A stretch of 53,787 bases of DNA, from assembly GCF_001428005.1 (NCBI RefSeq), contig NZ_LMSB01000008.1, positions 139,782 to 193,568 on the forward strand, read 5' to 3'. Shown piece by piece: positions 8,488 through 16,526 of this stretch. Position 1 is the first letter of the stretch. Each line of letters starts with the position of its first letter. The DNA comes from Arthrobacter sp. Soil736. GTDB lineage: Bacteria > Actinomycetota > Actinomycetes > Actinomycetales > Micrococcaceae. A program made the position numbers and the translations under genes. The notes beneath the pieces were generated by a model. It saw nothing but the letters and a program-made list of their open reading frames with translations. It made no database searches and was not told the DNA's origin.

Positions 8488-10042
8488 GCATGCCGCGCCG
8501 TGACGCTTCCATTACCGATTCCAGCTGCGAATGAGTGCCTAGCTTGGCGAAGATTGCCTTCACGTAGCCGCGGCAGGTGTTGAGGGAGATGTCCAGCTTG
8601 CTGGCCACCTCCTTCGAGCCGTGACCGCCTGCCATCAGCCGGAGCACATCAAGCTCACGTGGCGTCAGCACCGGACCGCCCGCCTCCACCGCCCGGACGG
8701 CCGGTGCCGGCTTCGGCGTGCTCATGCCCAGCTGGGCCACAAGGGACGGGTGGACCACCATGTTCCCGGCCCGCGCATACCGGAGCGTATCCAGCAGCGT
8801 GGACAGCGAGCCGCCCTTCGGCAGGAAGGCGCAGATGCCCATCGAAGCAGCGGTCCGCAGCGCATCCGGCGTCGGGTCGCCGGTCAGCATCACGATCCGC
8901 GTGTTCGGTGCATCGGCCAGGATGCGGGCGGCGGCGGTGAGGCCGTCGCCGTCGGGCAGGTGGTAATCCATGATGACGACGTCGGGCTTGAGCGCCATGC
9001 TCTGCTCCACGCCGCTCTTGGCGGTGGTGGCCGAAGCCACGCTGCGGAGGTCCGGCTCGCGGTCAAGGGCGGCGGTCAGCAGCTCGGTGAACGTGCTGTG
9101 GTCGTCGATGGTCAGGATGCTGATTTCCCGGGAGCTTTGCACGGACAGTGCCGGCAAAGGCGCGTCGCCGTCGTCGGACATCTCAGAGGATTCCTCGTCG
9201 CTGGCAGCGGTTGCCTGCAGCAGCCTGGCATGCGCATCGCGGAGGGCACGTCCCGGCAGGCAGCCGATCTCCTGGTCCATGACCCGCCGGCAGCGACCGT
9301 AGGCCCGCAGCGCTTCCATGTACTGTCCGGATTCCTCCAGCCCCAGAACCAGTGCGGTCCAGGCCCGCTCGTTGATGGGATCATCCAGCAGCAGTTCGCT
9401 GGCCAGTGCCACGGCGCGTTCGGGCTGCCCCACGGTGACGGCGGCTTCGGCGGCACGGGCCTTGATGCTGGCCACACGGGCCGAGTGCAGTCCGCGTTCC
9501 TCTTCCGCCCAGCCTGCCAGGAGCTCATCGCCGAGCAGAGGCACCGAGGCGATCTCCAGCGCCTTCTCGAGCATCCGGAAAGATTCCTCCGGGCCGGCAT
9601 GTCCGGCCTGCTTCAGGAGTTCATCGAAGCGGTCCAGGTCAAGGTCCACCATGGAACGGTCAATCAGGTAGCCGCCGGTGACTGTGCGGAGTGCGCCGCC
9701 CTTGCCGGTGCCCGGCTGCAGGTGTCGCCGGAGGACGCTGACGTAGCTTTCGAGGGTGGACAGGGCCTCGGCCGGAGGCTGCCCGTTCCACAGGACGTCG
9801 ATCAGGTGGTTCTTGGAGACCGGTGTACCCAGCTTGAGCAACAGGATCTCCAGCACCTGCCGGGGCTTTGGTCCGCCCAGCTCGTGCGATCCGATGACCA
9901 CGTTTCCGCGGCGGACCCGGAGCGGACCCAGGATGTTGATGGACAGCCGCGCTGACTGCCCGCCTTTCAAAGTCGGCGGAAGGTACTCGTCTTCGCGGGC
10001 CCTACCCGGCCAGCGGGTGTCCTCTGCAACTGACTGAACCAT
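8465..10042 (-). CDS. SARP-like winged helix + BTAD + receiver + LuxR-HTH response regulator
   Basis: The protein has an unusual architecture. An OmpR/SARP-type winged helix comes first (LSINILGPLRV...PKPRQVLEILLLKLG...LIDVLWNGQPP). A BTAD/TPR-like helical region follows (DRFDELLKQAG...DDPINERAWTALVLGLEESGQYMEALRAY). A receiver domain comes next, with acidic pair in LTIDDHS, phospho-Asp in VVIMDYHLPDGDG, Thr in VMLTGD and Lys in AFLPKGG. A C-terminal LuxR HTH ends it (LTPRELDVLRLMAGGHGSKEVASKL). The start at 10042 is chosen because AGGTG lies 5 nt upstream. In-frame ATGs at 10063 (GGGGA upstream), 10072 and 10189 are alternatives. It is paired with the overlapping kinase, and the two DNA-binding domains suggest recognition of two half-sites. 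Confidence 0.88.
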   Translation of the reverse strand: MVQSVAEDTRWPGRAREDEYLPPTLKGGQSARLSINILGPLRVRRGNVVIGSHELGGPKPRQVLEILLLKLGTPVSKNHLIDVLWNGQPPAEALSTLESYVSVLRRHLQPGTGKGGALRTVTGGYLIDRSMVDLDLDRFDELLKQAGHAGPEESFRMLEKALEIASVPLLGDELLAGWAEEERGLHSARVASIKARAAEAAVTVGQPERAVALASELLLDDPINERAWTALVLGLEESGQYMEALRAYGRCRRVMDQEIGCLPGRALRDAHARLLQATAASDEESSEMSDDGDAPLPALSVQSSREISILTIDDHSTFTELLTAALDREPDLRSVASATTAKSGVEQSMALKPDVVIMDYHLPDGDGLTAAARILADAPNTRIVMLTGDPTPDALRTAASMGICAFLPKGGSLSTLLDTLRYARAGNMVVHPSLVAQLGMSTPKPAPAVRAVEAGGPVLTPRELDVLRLMAGGHGSKEVASKLDISLNTCRGYVKAIFAKLGTHSQLESVMEASRRGMLEQPSHG

Positions 10043-10481
10043 CTGCGCACCTACTATCCCCATGAACTGCATTCCCCATGAATGGCTTGTCCTCATATTT
10101 GTCACTCGGCCATGTAGGGGCACGAGTAGCGAGTACTCGATTTTTGGCACGGGGACTACTTGGATGCTCTGGCGGCCTTTGGCGACCACCTGTCTGCTGC
10201 CTGCCGGCGGACCCCCTGAGTACTTGGGGTAGGGCGTCCGTGGGGGTGCTGAAACACCAAGTTTTTCCCAAGATCACGGGGCTAGTTTCGTATTACCGCA
10301 GTTCCAGCGGTGATGCGGCGATCCTCGTCCCCGGGGGACCGCCTAATAACCATGAAATGGGTGATCCAATGACACGGGCCATGGCCGTGGCGGGTGCAAC
10401 CAAGTATTCCGAGTACCCGGCGTTGAGGGGCGTACCGGGCGACTTCCGCGGCCAAAAATTTTTTGCCGAACGGGCAATTTC
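10043..10481. promoter_or_regulatory. Divergent intergenic region between two regulatory operons
   Basis: About 440 bp separates the leftward SARP/receiver gene from the rightward kinase, so it must hold both promoters. Visible structure includes a near-palindrome CACGGGCCATGGCCGTG at about 10375-10391 and an A/T-rich palindrome GGCCAAAAATTTTTTGCC at about 10451-10468. I cannot assign a -10/-35 pair with confidence. A stretch with GGGGGACC and GGGTGATCC vaguely recalls the c-di-AMP ydaO motif but does not meet its full consensus. Confidence 0.4.
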
Positions 10482-12170
10482 ATGTACGGCGTTAAGTTAC
10501 CGGCACGTAGTCCGGCGGCACGTACCGGCAGAGGCAGCCCCGCCGGCATCACCCCGACAACCACAGGCAGCACCGTGAACCCGGCCAGCGCACTGCGGGC
10601 GGAGGTCCACTCCGTCCGGTTCCGGGTGCTGGCCACACTGCTGATGTTCATGGCCGTGGGGCTATTCGTTTCCGGCGCGTTCACCCACGCCGCGCAGCTG
10701 AAAATCCTCAATGAGAACGTCAACGAGCAACTCCAGCTGCCAAGCCAGAACCTGGACGCCCTGGCGCAGCGCGGCCGGCCGAACTCCGGCGGTGCGGCCT
10801 ACACCTCGCTTGAAGAGCTTTTTACCACCTACCTGCGGGGCGGGTCGCCCGGAGGCTCCGAGTCCGTCATGACCATGGTCCGCGGCGGCAACATCATCCT
10901 GCCCATAGGGGACCAGCGCACCAAACTGAATTCGCCACAGGTAATCCAGCGCCTCTGGGACTGGCGGGTTCCCGGCCAGACCGTGCTGAGGGACACCGTG
11001 ATTGACGGCCGCCAGGTCCGGCTCGCCATCACCTCCGTCTCCCTGGAGGGCCGGCCCGACCAAGGGCTGATGGTGGTCTCCAACGAGATCGGCGCCCAGC
11101 GCGCCGAAGTCATCCAGTCCATGTGGATCTACGGCCTGGCCTCGCTGGCAACGCTGGCGTTGGCGGGTGTGGTGGGGTACCTGGTCACCGGACGGCTGAT
11201 GAGTCCTATCCGGCGGCTGCGGGAGGCCACCCAGAGCACCACGTTCGACGACCTCACCAAGCGCGTGGAGGTTCCGACCAGCACGGACGACGTCGCCCAG
11301 CTGGCCATGAACTTCAACCACATGCTGGAGCGGCTGGAGTCCGGCTTCGAGAACCAGCGCCGCTTCGTGCACGATGCCAGCCACGAACTCCGGACACCCA
11401 TGACCATCATCCGCGGCTACCTGGAACTGCTCCGCGCCGGCGATCCGGCCGACGTCGACCAGACCCGGGAGTTGCTCCTGGACGAGCTGGACCGGATGCA
11501 GGAACTGGTGGATGACCTGCTGATCCTGGCCCGCAGCGGCCGTCCCGACTTCATTTCCCCGGACTGGATCGAAACCGACGAGTTCCTGGTGGCCGTCATG
11601 AACCGGGTCAAGGTCCTCGGCGAGCGCCGCTGGCTGCTGGATGCCAAGCCCGGCGGCCTGGTCCATGCGGACCGCCGCCGGCTGACCCAGGCCGTCGAGC
11701 AGCTCGCGGCGAACGCCGTGAAGCACACGTCGGAGGCGGACCGGATTTCGGTGGGGGCTGCTTGGGCGGAGAACGACGACGGCGGCGCTCAGCAGGGCGC
11801 GCGGCCCGGCCTCGCGAAAAACCTCGAGATCTGGGTCGCGGACACCGGCGCCGGCATTCCCGCCGAAGATCACCAGCGCATCTTCGAACGATTCGGGAAG
11901 GGCCGGAATGCCGCCGGCACGGAAGGCTCGGGCCTGGGCCTCTCGATCGTGAAAGCCATTGCCGAGGCGCACGGCGGTACGGTCCGGCTGGAATCCGAGG
12001 TGGGCAAGGGGAGCCGCTTCGTGCTGGTCATTCCGTCCGGAGGCGGTGACAGCAGCGGCGAAGAAGGCAGCGGTGAGGCGGACAGCACAGCTGGCGATGC
12101 CGTCCAACTCCACGTGAGGGGGCCGTCGTCGGGCATTGAGATCCTGACCAAGGCCGGAGGAACGCCATGA
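10482..12170 (+). CDS. HAMP-containing sensor histidine kinase (MprB/PhoQ-like)
   Basis: A 562-residue orthodox sensor kinase. TM1 lies near residues 52-70 (VLATLLMFMAVGLFVSGAF), followed by a sensor loop of about 150 residues. TM2 is GLASLATLALAGVVGYLV, and a HAMP linker follows (RLMSPIRRLREATQS). The phospho-His lies in FVHDASHELRTPMTIIRGYLELL. The ATPase has the N box (EQLAANAVKHTSEA), ADTGAGIP, and GSGLGLSIVKAIAEAHGG. The C-terminal tail is Gly/Ser/Glu-rich. A GTG at 10575 (VNPASALRAEV, AGG 7 nt upstream) is an alternative start. The stop overlaps the regulator start as ATGA. Confidence 0.92.
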   Translation: MYGVKLPARSPAARTGRGSPAGITPTTTGSTVNPASALRAEVHSVRFRVLATLLMFMAVGLFVSGAFTHAAQLKILNENVNEQLQLPSQNLDALAQRGRPNSGGAAYTSLEELFTTYLRGGSPGGSESVMTMVRGGNIILPIGDQRTKLNSPQVIQRLWDWRVPGQTVLRDTVIDGRQVRLAITSVSLEGRPDQGLMVVSNEIGAQRAEVIQSMWIYGLASLATLALAGVVGYLVTGRLMSPIRRLREATQSTTFDDLTKRVEVPTSTDDVAQLAMNFNHMLERLESGFENQRRFVHDASHELRTPMTIIRGYLELLRAGDPADVDQTRELLLDELDRMQELVDDLLILARSGRPDFISPDWIETDEFLVAVMNRVKVLGERRWLLDAKPGGLVHADRRRLTQAVEQLAANAVKHTSEADRISVGAAWAENDDGGAQQGARPGLAKNLEIWVADTGAGIPAEDHQRIFERFGKGRNAAGTEGSGLGLSIVKAIAEAHGGTVRLESEVGKGSRFVLVIPSGGGDSSGEEGSGEADSTAGDAVQLHVRGPSSGIEILTKAGGTP

Positions 12171-13009
12171 CGCGGATCCTGATCGCCGACGACGAGCCCC
12201 GCATTGCAGCATTCCTCGCCAAGGGCCTCACGGCCGCCGGTTACACCACCACCCAGGTGTCTGACGGGGTGAAGGCGCTGGACTACGCCACCTCCGGCGA
12301 GTTCGACCTGCTCATCCTGGATATCGGAATGCCGCGGATGGACGGCCTGGCCGTCCTCCGGAACCTCCGGGCCATGCGCACCACGGTTCCGGTGATCGTC
12401 CTGACCGCGGCGGACAGCCTCGAAAACACGGTGGCCGCGCTCGACGGCGGGGCGGACGACTACATGACCAAGCCCTTCAGGTTCGAAGAGCTCCTCTCCC
12501 GCGTCAAGCTCCGGCTGCGCGGGACACAGGGCGTTACCCCCACGCCGGCCCTCGTCTGCGGAGACCTGACCCTGGACGTGAACCTGCGCACCGCGGAAAT
12601 CGGCGGCCGCGTGATCGACCTGTCAGCGCGGGAGTTCGTCATGGCGCGGACCTTCATGGAGAACGCAGGCCGGGTCTTGAGCCGCGAACAGCTCCTGAGC
12701 CGCGTGTGGGGCTACCACTTTGAGGGTTCCTCCAACGTCGTGGACGTATATGTCCGGTATCTGCGGCACAAGCTCGGCGCGGAACGCATCCAGACCATCA
12801 GGGGCGTGGGCTACCGCCTCATGTGCATGCCTGCCCCGCTTGCGGACACCCGGGCCGGCAGCGACCCGGCAGCCGCCGACCCGGCCGGCAACGACCCGGC
12901 CGGCGCCGAAAACAGCGGCACTGAAGGCTCCGGTGACCAGCCCGCGGACCAGCCCGGTAACAAGGACCGCAACGGCGACCCCAACGGCCAGGAGCCCGCG
13001 GCCGTGTAG
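12167..13009 (+). CDS. OmpR/PhoB-family response regulator with acidic Pro/Asp-rich tail
   Basis: A 280-residue regulator. The receiver domain is at about 1-118: DDE acidic cluster (LIADDEP), phospho-Asp in LLILDIGMPRMDG, Thr in VIVLTAAD, Lys in DYMTKPF. The PhoB-type winged helix is at about 128-225 (DLSAREFVMARTFMENAG...LSREQLLSRVWGY...VDVYVRYLRHKLG). The remaining 55 residues are a low-complexity tail of Asp, Pro, Ala, Gly and Asn (DPAGNDPAGAE...), not part of the domain family. It overlaps the kinase gene by 4 bp. Direct repeats typical of PhoB-type binding sites follow immediately downstream. Confidence 0.93.
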   Translation: MTRILIADDEPRIAAFLAKGLTAAGYTTTQVSDGVKALDYATSGEFDLLILDIGMPRMDGLAVLRNLRAMRTTVPVIVLTAADSLENTVAALDGGADDYMTKPFRFEELLSRVKLRLRGTQGVTPTPALVCGDLTLDVNLRTAEIGGRVIDLSAREFVMARTFMENAGRVLSREQLLSRVWGYHFEGSSNVVDVYVRYLRHKLGAERIQTIRGVGYRLMCMPAPLADTRAGSDPAAADPAGNDPAGAENSGTEGSGDQPADQPGNKDRNGDPNGQEPAAV

Positions 13010-13014
13010 GCGGT

Positions 13015-13067
13015 GGATGAGAAGACTCTCATCCGCGTCTCATCCTTGCCTCACCTTCACCCCTCAC
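13015..13067 (+). promoter_or_regulatory. 11-bp-spaced direct repeats plus palindrome, likely response-regulator operator
   Basis: GGATGAGA-agac-TCTCATCC (13015-13034) is a perfect 8-4-8 inverted repeat. TCTCATCC recurs at 13027 and 13038, and degenerate copies CCTCACCT at 13049 and CCCCTCAC at 13060 follow. The spacing is 11 bp, one helical turn, as expected for tandem OmpR/PhoB-type monomers. It lies between the regulator gene and the secreted-protein gene starting at 13099, making that gene the obvious candidate target. Confidence 0.6.
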
Positions 13068-13098
13068 AGTGGAACCACCAATGAGGGAAGGCAAGCCG

Positions 13099-13566
13099 AT
13101 GAAGAAGTGGTCCTTGCTGAGCATTCCGTTGCTCGGACTTGCCAGCATTTCGGTCTGGGCGCAGGCCGTCGCCGGGGCCCCGGCTGACCAATTCTCCGGC
13201 GTGGTCGTGCGCGAACCCTCGCCCCAGGACTCTGTCCTCAACATTGACGGCTTCACCCAGCGCCCCGGCCTGGCCCCCATTGCCACGCCCAAGGCCACCT
13301 CGCCCGCGCTCAAGTCGGCCCCGCTCAGCCCCGCAACCTCGCCCGCCTCAAAGGCCGCCGAGGCGCCGGACGCCGGGACCGCTGCCCCTGAGGATTCGGT
13401 CATCGTGGAGCGCGTGGAACCGGCGCAGGTCACCTCCCCCGCTGTGGCCCCCACTGACGACTCGACGTCACACAGCAGCCTCGACGATTCGACGTCGGGC
13501 ACCACCCTCGACGACAAAGGCGGTCTCTCCGGAAACAACGGCAACGGAGGCGGCAGCAATGAATAA
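13099..13566 (+). CDS. Secreted low-complexity protein, function unknown
   Basis: About 155 residues from the ATG at 13099, chosen because GGAAGG lies 7 nt upstream. An in-frame ATG at 13081 lacks such a site. A signal peptide is clear (MKKWSLLSIPLLGLASISVW, Ala-x-Ala near AVAGAPA). The mature part is rich in Pro, Ala, Ser and Thr with repeated SPA/KAT and DDST motifs and ends in a Gly/Asn-rich stretch. No enzymatic motif or membrane anchor is visible. It follows the direct repeats and is translationally coupled to the next gene (ATGAATAA overlap). It is probably a target of the upstream two-component system. Confidence 0.75.
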   Translation: MKKWSLLSIPLLGLASISVWAQAVAGAPADQFSGVVVREPSPQDSVLNIDGFTQRPGLAPIATPKATSPALKSAPLSPATSPASKAAEAPDAGTAAPEDSVIVERVEPAQVTSPAVAPTDDSTSHSSLDDSTSGTTLDDKGGLSGNNGNGGGSNE

Positions 13567-13939
13567 GCGCCCGCGGCGGCAGCCTGAATCAGATTCACCT
13601 CTCATGAAGGAGCCCGTGATGCACACCGAATTTCGCGACCTGTACGAACCCATTCCGCCGGAGCGGTGGGGTCATGCCGGAGCGGGCCAGCTCGGCCAGC
13701 CCTCCACCACCAGTGTCGACGATTCGGAACTCCATCAACAGGTGCTGGACATCATCCAGAGCGTGCTGGCCACCGCTGACCCCCGCTCCGACGTCCGGCG
13801 CCGGCTCCTGCGCCACCTGGCGGAGAATCCGGGGCAACCGGAGCAGGCGCTCCTGGATCACCTGCGGGACAGGAACCGCCGCGGCGGGCGGTCCCAGCGC
13901 ACTCCCGGGCGCGGCCCCAGCCTGGATCCGCACGCCTAG
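13559..13939 (+). CDS. Small protein with a helical domain shared with the EAL protein at 22.0-23.2 kb
   Basis: 126 residues from ATG 13559, with GGAGG 8 nt upstream, overlapping the previous stop. Residues about 55-103 (SELHQQVLDIIQSVLATADP...LLRHLAENPGQPEQALLDHL) align with residues about 32-82 of the degenerate EAL protein at 22025-23170 (STLRCQVLQLINDVLTDTAP...LRRLLAANPDEPERALLQHL). The match includes the L-RHLA-NP-PE-ALL-HL pattern. It is predicted to be cytosolic, with a basic Arg/Gly-rich tail. The family is not one I recognise. Starts at 13604 and 13619 are possible alternatives. Confidence 0.75.
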   Translation: MNKRPRRQPESDSPLMKEPVMHTEFRDLYEPIPPERWGHAGAGQLGQPSTTSVDDSELHQQVLDIIQSVLATADPRSDVRRRLLRHLAENPGQPEQALLDHLRDRNRRGGRSQRTPGRGPSLDPHA

Positions 13940-13964
13940 CGGAAGCAGCAGTCAGCGGACGCAG

Positions 13965-14360
13965 TCAGAACAGCAGCAGCACAAAGCCCCCCACGGTGCA
14001 CAGGATGCCCACCGAGGTGAGGATCCAGCCCAGGATCAGGACGGTGTTGTCATGCTTGGGACGCCCGAGGGCCCAGCGGGCGGGGTGGCAGAGGTCGTAG
14101 TGGAGTTCCACCTCGTTGCCTGCCACGAGTCCCCGCGCAACGTCGGCGTCCACGAGGGTCTGGCGCTGCACGTTGTCCTGATCGGTCCAGCGGAAACCGG
14201 TGAACCCGCCGGCGCTGTAGACCTCGCCCGTGGTTCGGGTCCAGACGCAGCGCCGCCGGGCAATGATCAGGCCCCAGACGAGCAGCGGCACACCGGGAAC
14301 AAACCCCACCCACGTCATCAATTCCAGGATGGGTCCCAGCGCATCCACCAGTCCGGCCAT
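13965..14360 (-). CDS. DUF3592-type membrane protein
   Basis: 131 residues with a hydrophobic N-terminal segment (MTWVGFVPGVPLLVWGLIIA) and a C-terminal segment (TVLILGWILTSVGILCTVGGFVLLLF). These flank a beta-rich middle containing GEVYSAGGFTGFRWTDQDNVQRQ and NEVELHYDLCHPARW. This resembles DUF3592 proteins, whose function is unknown. It is a lone leftward gene, convergent with the small gene ending at 13939. Confidence 0.8.
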   Translation of the reverse strand: MAGLVDALGPILELMTWVGFVPGVPLLVWGLIIARRRCVWTRTTGEVYSAGGFTGFRWTDQDNVQRQTLVDADVARGLVAGNEVELHYDLCHPARWALGRPKHDNTVLILGWILTSVGILCTVGGFVLLLF

Positions 14361-14534
14361 GCTCCAACTCTATCGGCCAGCCGGCGCCGAATGAGCCGTT
14401 CGGTGAGCCGCCCGGTGAGCCGTCCGGGGGGCTAGGCCGGGGGACGGATTGGCCCTCCGTGCGCCCACCCGGCGGATCCGTGCGCCCACCCCGCGGACAG
14501 GCAGCTCCCAGCAAACTGTGACACCCTTGTTACG

Positions 14535-15458
14535 ATGACTTTCCAGCTCAGGGACCCTCGACGCAAGCAGGCAGCGGGCCGGACCCGCCTCGCCAGGGGC
14601 ACCGGCTTCCTCTTTGCCGTGGCCACCCTGGCCTGCGCTACCGGGCTCGCGGCCACCTACTACTACTTTGTCCGCACCACCACCGGGCAGTTCATCGACG
14701 AGTCCGCGCTGGTGGAGGCTGTCGCCATCCACGGGCCTGCGGGCAAGGTCACCACCCAGTTCCTGGACTGGCTGCCCACCATCTCACTGGTGATGGCCGC
14801 CGTCGTGGTTCTGCTGGTGACGGTGATTCACCGCCGATGGCGGGCCGCGGGCATTGCGGTGGCGGCGTGCGTGGCGGCGAACATCGCCACGCAGGTGCTC
14901 AAGGACCTGCTGCCGGTGCGGCCGTACCGGGGCGTGGAGACGCTGGAGCTGAACTCGCTGCCGTCCGGCCACACCACCCTGGCGGCCTCGGCGGCTGCCG
15001 CCGTGTTCCTGATGGCGTCGCCGAGGTGGCGGCCGCTGGCGGGTTTTGTGGGCGGCAGTTTCGCGATTGCGTCGGGAATGTCCACGCTGGTGAACCAGTG
15101 GCACCGGCCGGCGGATGTGGTTGCGGCGTTCCTGCTGGTGGGCTGTTTCATGATCCCGGCGGGCTGGCTGATCATCCGCAACGACGGCCACGAATGGAGC
15201 GTCTGGGACGGCTTCGGCGGGCACTGGGCCTCGGCGCGGCTGTGGATCGCGCTGCCGGTGGTGCTGGGGCTGGCATCGGCCGCGGTGGCCGTGTATTCGC
15301 TGATCAAGATCGCCCCGGGCCTGGGCCAGGAGGACAGCACCACCAACTACTTCTGGGCGGGCATGTCGCTGATCGTGATCGCCGGGTATCTGGCCACCGT
15401 GGCCACGACGTCGCTGTTCGCCTACGCGGCCCGACGGCGGGACTCGCCGGAGCGGTAG
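14535..15458 (+). CDS. PAP2-family membrane phosphatase
   Basis: A 307-residue polytopic protein with about six membrane segments. The acid-phosphatase triad is present: KDLLPVRP (motif 1, KxxxxxRP), LPSGHTT (motif 2) and STLVNQWHRPADV (motif 3, SxxxNxxHRPxD). Family members dephosphorylate lipid phosphates such as phosphatidic acid or undecaprenyl pyrophosphate on the outer membrane face. The exact substrate is not determinable here. A stem-loop lies 30 bp after the stop (15489-15538). Confidence 0.9.
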   Translation: MTFQLRDPRRKQAAGRTRLARGTGFLFAVATLACATGLAATYYYFVRTTTGQFIDESALVEAVAIHGPAGKVTTQFLDWLPTISLVMAAVVVLLVTVIHRRWRAAGIAVAACVAANIATQVLKDLLPVRPYRGVETLELNSLPSGHTTLAASAAAAVFLMASPRWRPLAGFVGGSFAIASGMSTLVNQWHRPADVVAAFLLVGCFMIPAGWLIIRNDGHEWSVWDGFGGHWASARLWIALPVVLGLASAAVAVYSLIKIAPGLGQEDSTTNYFWAGMSLIVIAGYLATVATTSLFAYAARRRDSPER

Positions 15459-15488
15459 CCGCACCTCTCGGCCCGCCCCACCCAACTG

Positions 15489-15538
15489 GGTCGCAGTTAA
15501 AGTCGTTTTCAGCCCTCAAAACGGCATCAATTGCGACC
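15489..15538 (+). terminator. Imperfect 21-bp hairpin downstream of the PAP2 gene
   Basis: Arms GGTCGCAGTTAAAGTCGTTTT (15489-15509, here 21 nt, core GGTCGCA...GTCGTTTT) and its partner 15518-15538 pair with a few mismatches around an 8-nt loop. The layout TCGCA...GTCGTTTT-loop-AAAACG...TGCGA is the same as in the perfect hairpin at 17711-17770, so both belong to one element family. Confidence 0.6.
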
Positions 15539-15668
15539 TACCTGGGCAATCCGGTTCCGAATTCTCCTTTACAACCCCTTGATCGAAGCCCACAATAAAG
15601 CGCACCACAGCCTCCACTGGCTCTCCAGCGCGCTGCCACCGGTCCTGCACCAGCAGAGGGGCGCCGAC

Positions 15669-16526
15669 ATGAACGACAAGAAGGATTCGGCCAAGGCGGA
15701 CCGGGCTCTGAAGGAGAAGCACCGGGCCATGTGGGCGCAGGGCGACTACCCTGCCCTCGCCAACGAGCTCATTCCGGATCTCGGAGCCATCCTGGTGGAG
15801 GCGTGCGGGCTCAGGCCCCGCCAGCGGGTGCTGGACGTCGCCGCCGGCGCCGGCAATGCGGCAATTCCCGCGGCCCTGATGGGGGCCGAGGTGGTCGCCA
15901 GCGACCTGACCCCGGAGATGTTCGACGCCGGCCGTCGCCAGGCAGCCGATCGCGGCGTTGCGCTGGAATGGGTCGAAGGTGACGCCGAGGCACTTCCGTT
16001 CCCGGACGACGAGTTCGACGCCGTGATCTCCTGCCTCGGCGTCATGTTCGCCCCGCACCACCAGGCGGGCGCCGACGAACTGGTCCGCGTGTGCAAGCCG
16101 GGCGGGACCATCGGGCTGCTGAGCTGGACGCCCGAGGGTTTTATCGGGCAGATGTTCACGACAATGAAGCCGTTCACTCCCCCGCTCCCGCCGGGCGCGC
16201 AGCCGCCGCCGCTGTGGGGAAACGTGGACCACGTGCGTGGGTTGTTCGGTGACCGCGTCGCGGACATCCAGGCGCGGAAGCAGACGGTCACCGTCACCAG
16301 CTTTCACGAGCCGGACGATTTCCTGCGCTACTTCAAGTCGCATTACGGCCCCACCATCTCCGTCTACAAGTCCCTCGCCGGGGACGAAGACCGGGTGAAA
16401 GCCCTTGACGCGGCCCTCATGGAGCTCGCCGAGACCTTCAGTGATGCGCACGGCGATGCCCCGTCGCAGATGGACTGGGAATACCTGCTGCTCACGGCCC
16501 GGAAAAACACCAAGGCCGGGTCGTGA
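15669..16526 (+). CDS. Class I SAM-dependent methyltransferase
   Basis: About 285 residues from the ATG at 15669, preceded by AGAGGGG; an upstream in-frame ATG at 15531 lies inside the hairpin region and is unlikely. SAM motif I is VLDVAAGAGNAAIPAA. VVASDLTPEMFDAGR, VEGDAEALPFPDDEFDAVIS and ELVRVCKPGGTIGLLSW are typical of the Methyltransf_11/UbiE fold. The C-terminal third is less conserved and may bind substrate. The gene is coupled (GTGA overlap) to an aminotransferase, so the two may act in one pathway, which is not identified. Confidence 0.88.
   Translation: MNDKKDSAKADRALKEKHRAMWAQGDYPALANELIPDLGAILVEACGLRPRQRVLDVAAGAGNAAIPAALMGAEVVASDLTPEMFDAGRRQAADRGVALEWVEGDAEALPFPDDEFDAVISCLGVMFAPHHQAGADELVRVCKPGGTIGLLSWTPEGFIGQMFTTMKPFTPPLPPGAQPPPLWGNVDHVRGLFGDRVADIQARKQTVTVTSFHEPDDFLRYFKSHYGPTISVYKSLAGDEDRVKALDAALMELAETFSDAHGDAPSQMDWEYLLLTARKNTKAGS

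Noticed and set aside
10290..10400. ydaO-type c-di-AMP riboswitch upstream of the kinase gene
   Set aside because: Only GGGGGACC and GGGTGATCC fit; the remaining conserved segments and pairing could not be found by eye. A covariance-model search with RF00379 would decide.
10662..12212. 516-codon minus-strand open frame
   Set aside because: Shadow of the HAMP histidine kinase; composition is His/Gln/Arg-rich and without recognisable motifs.
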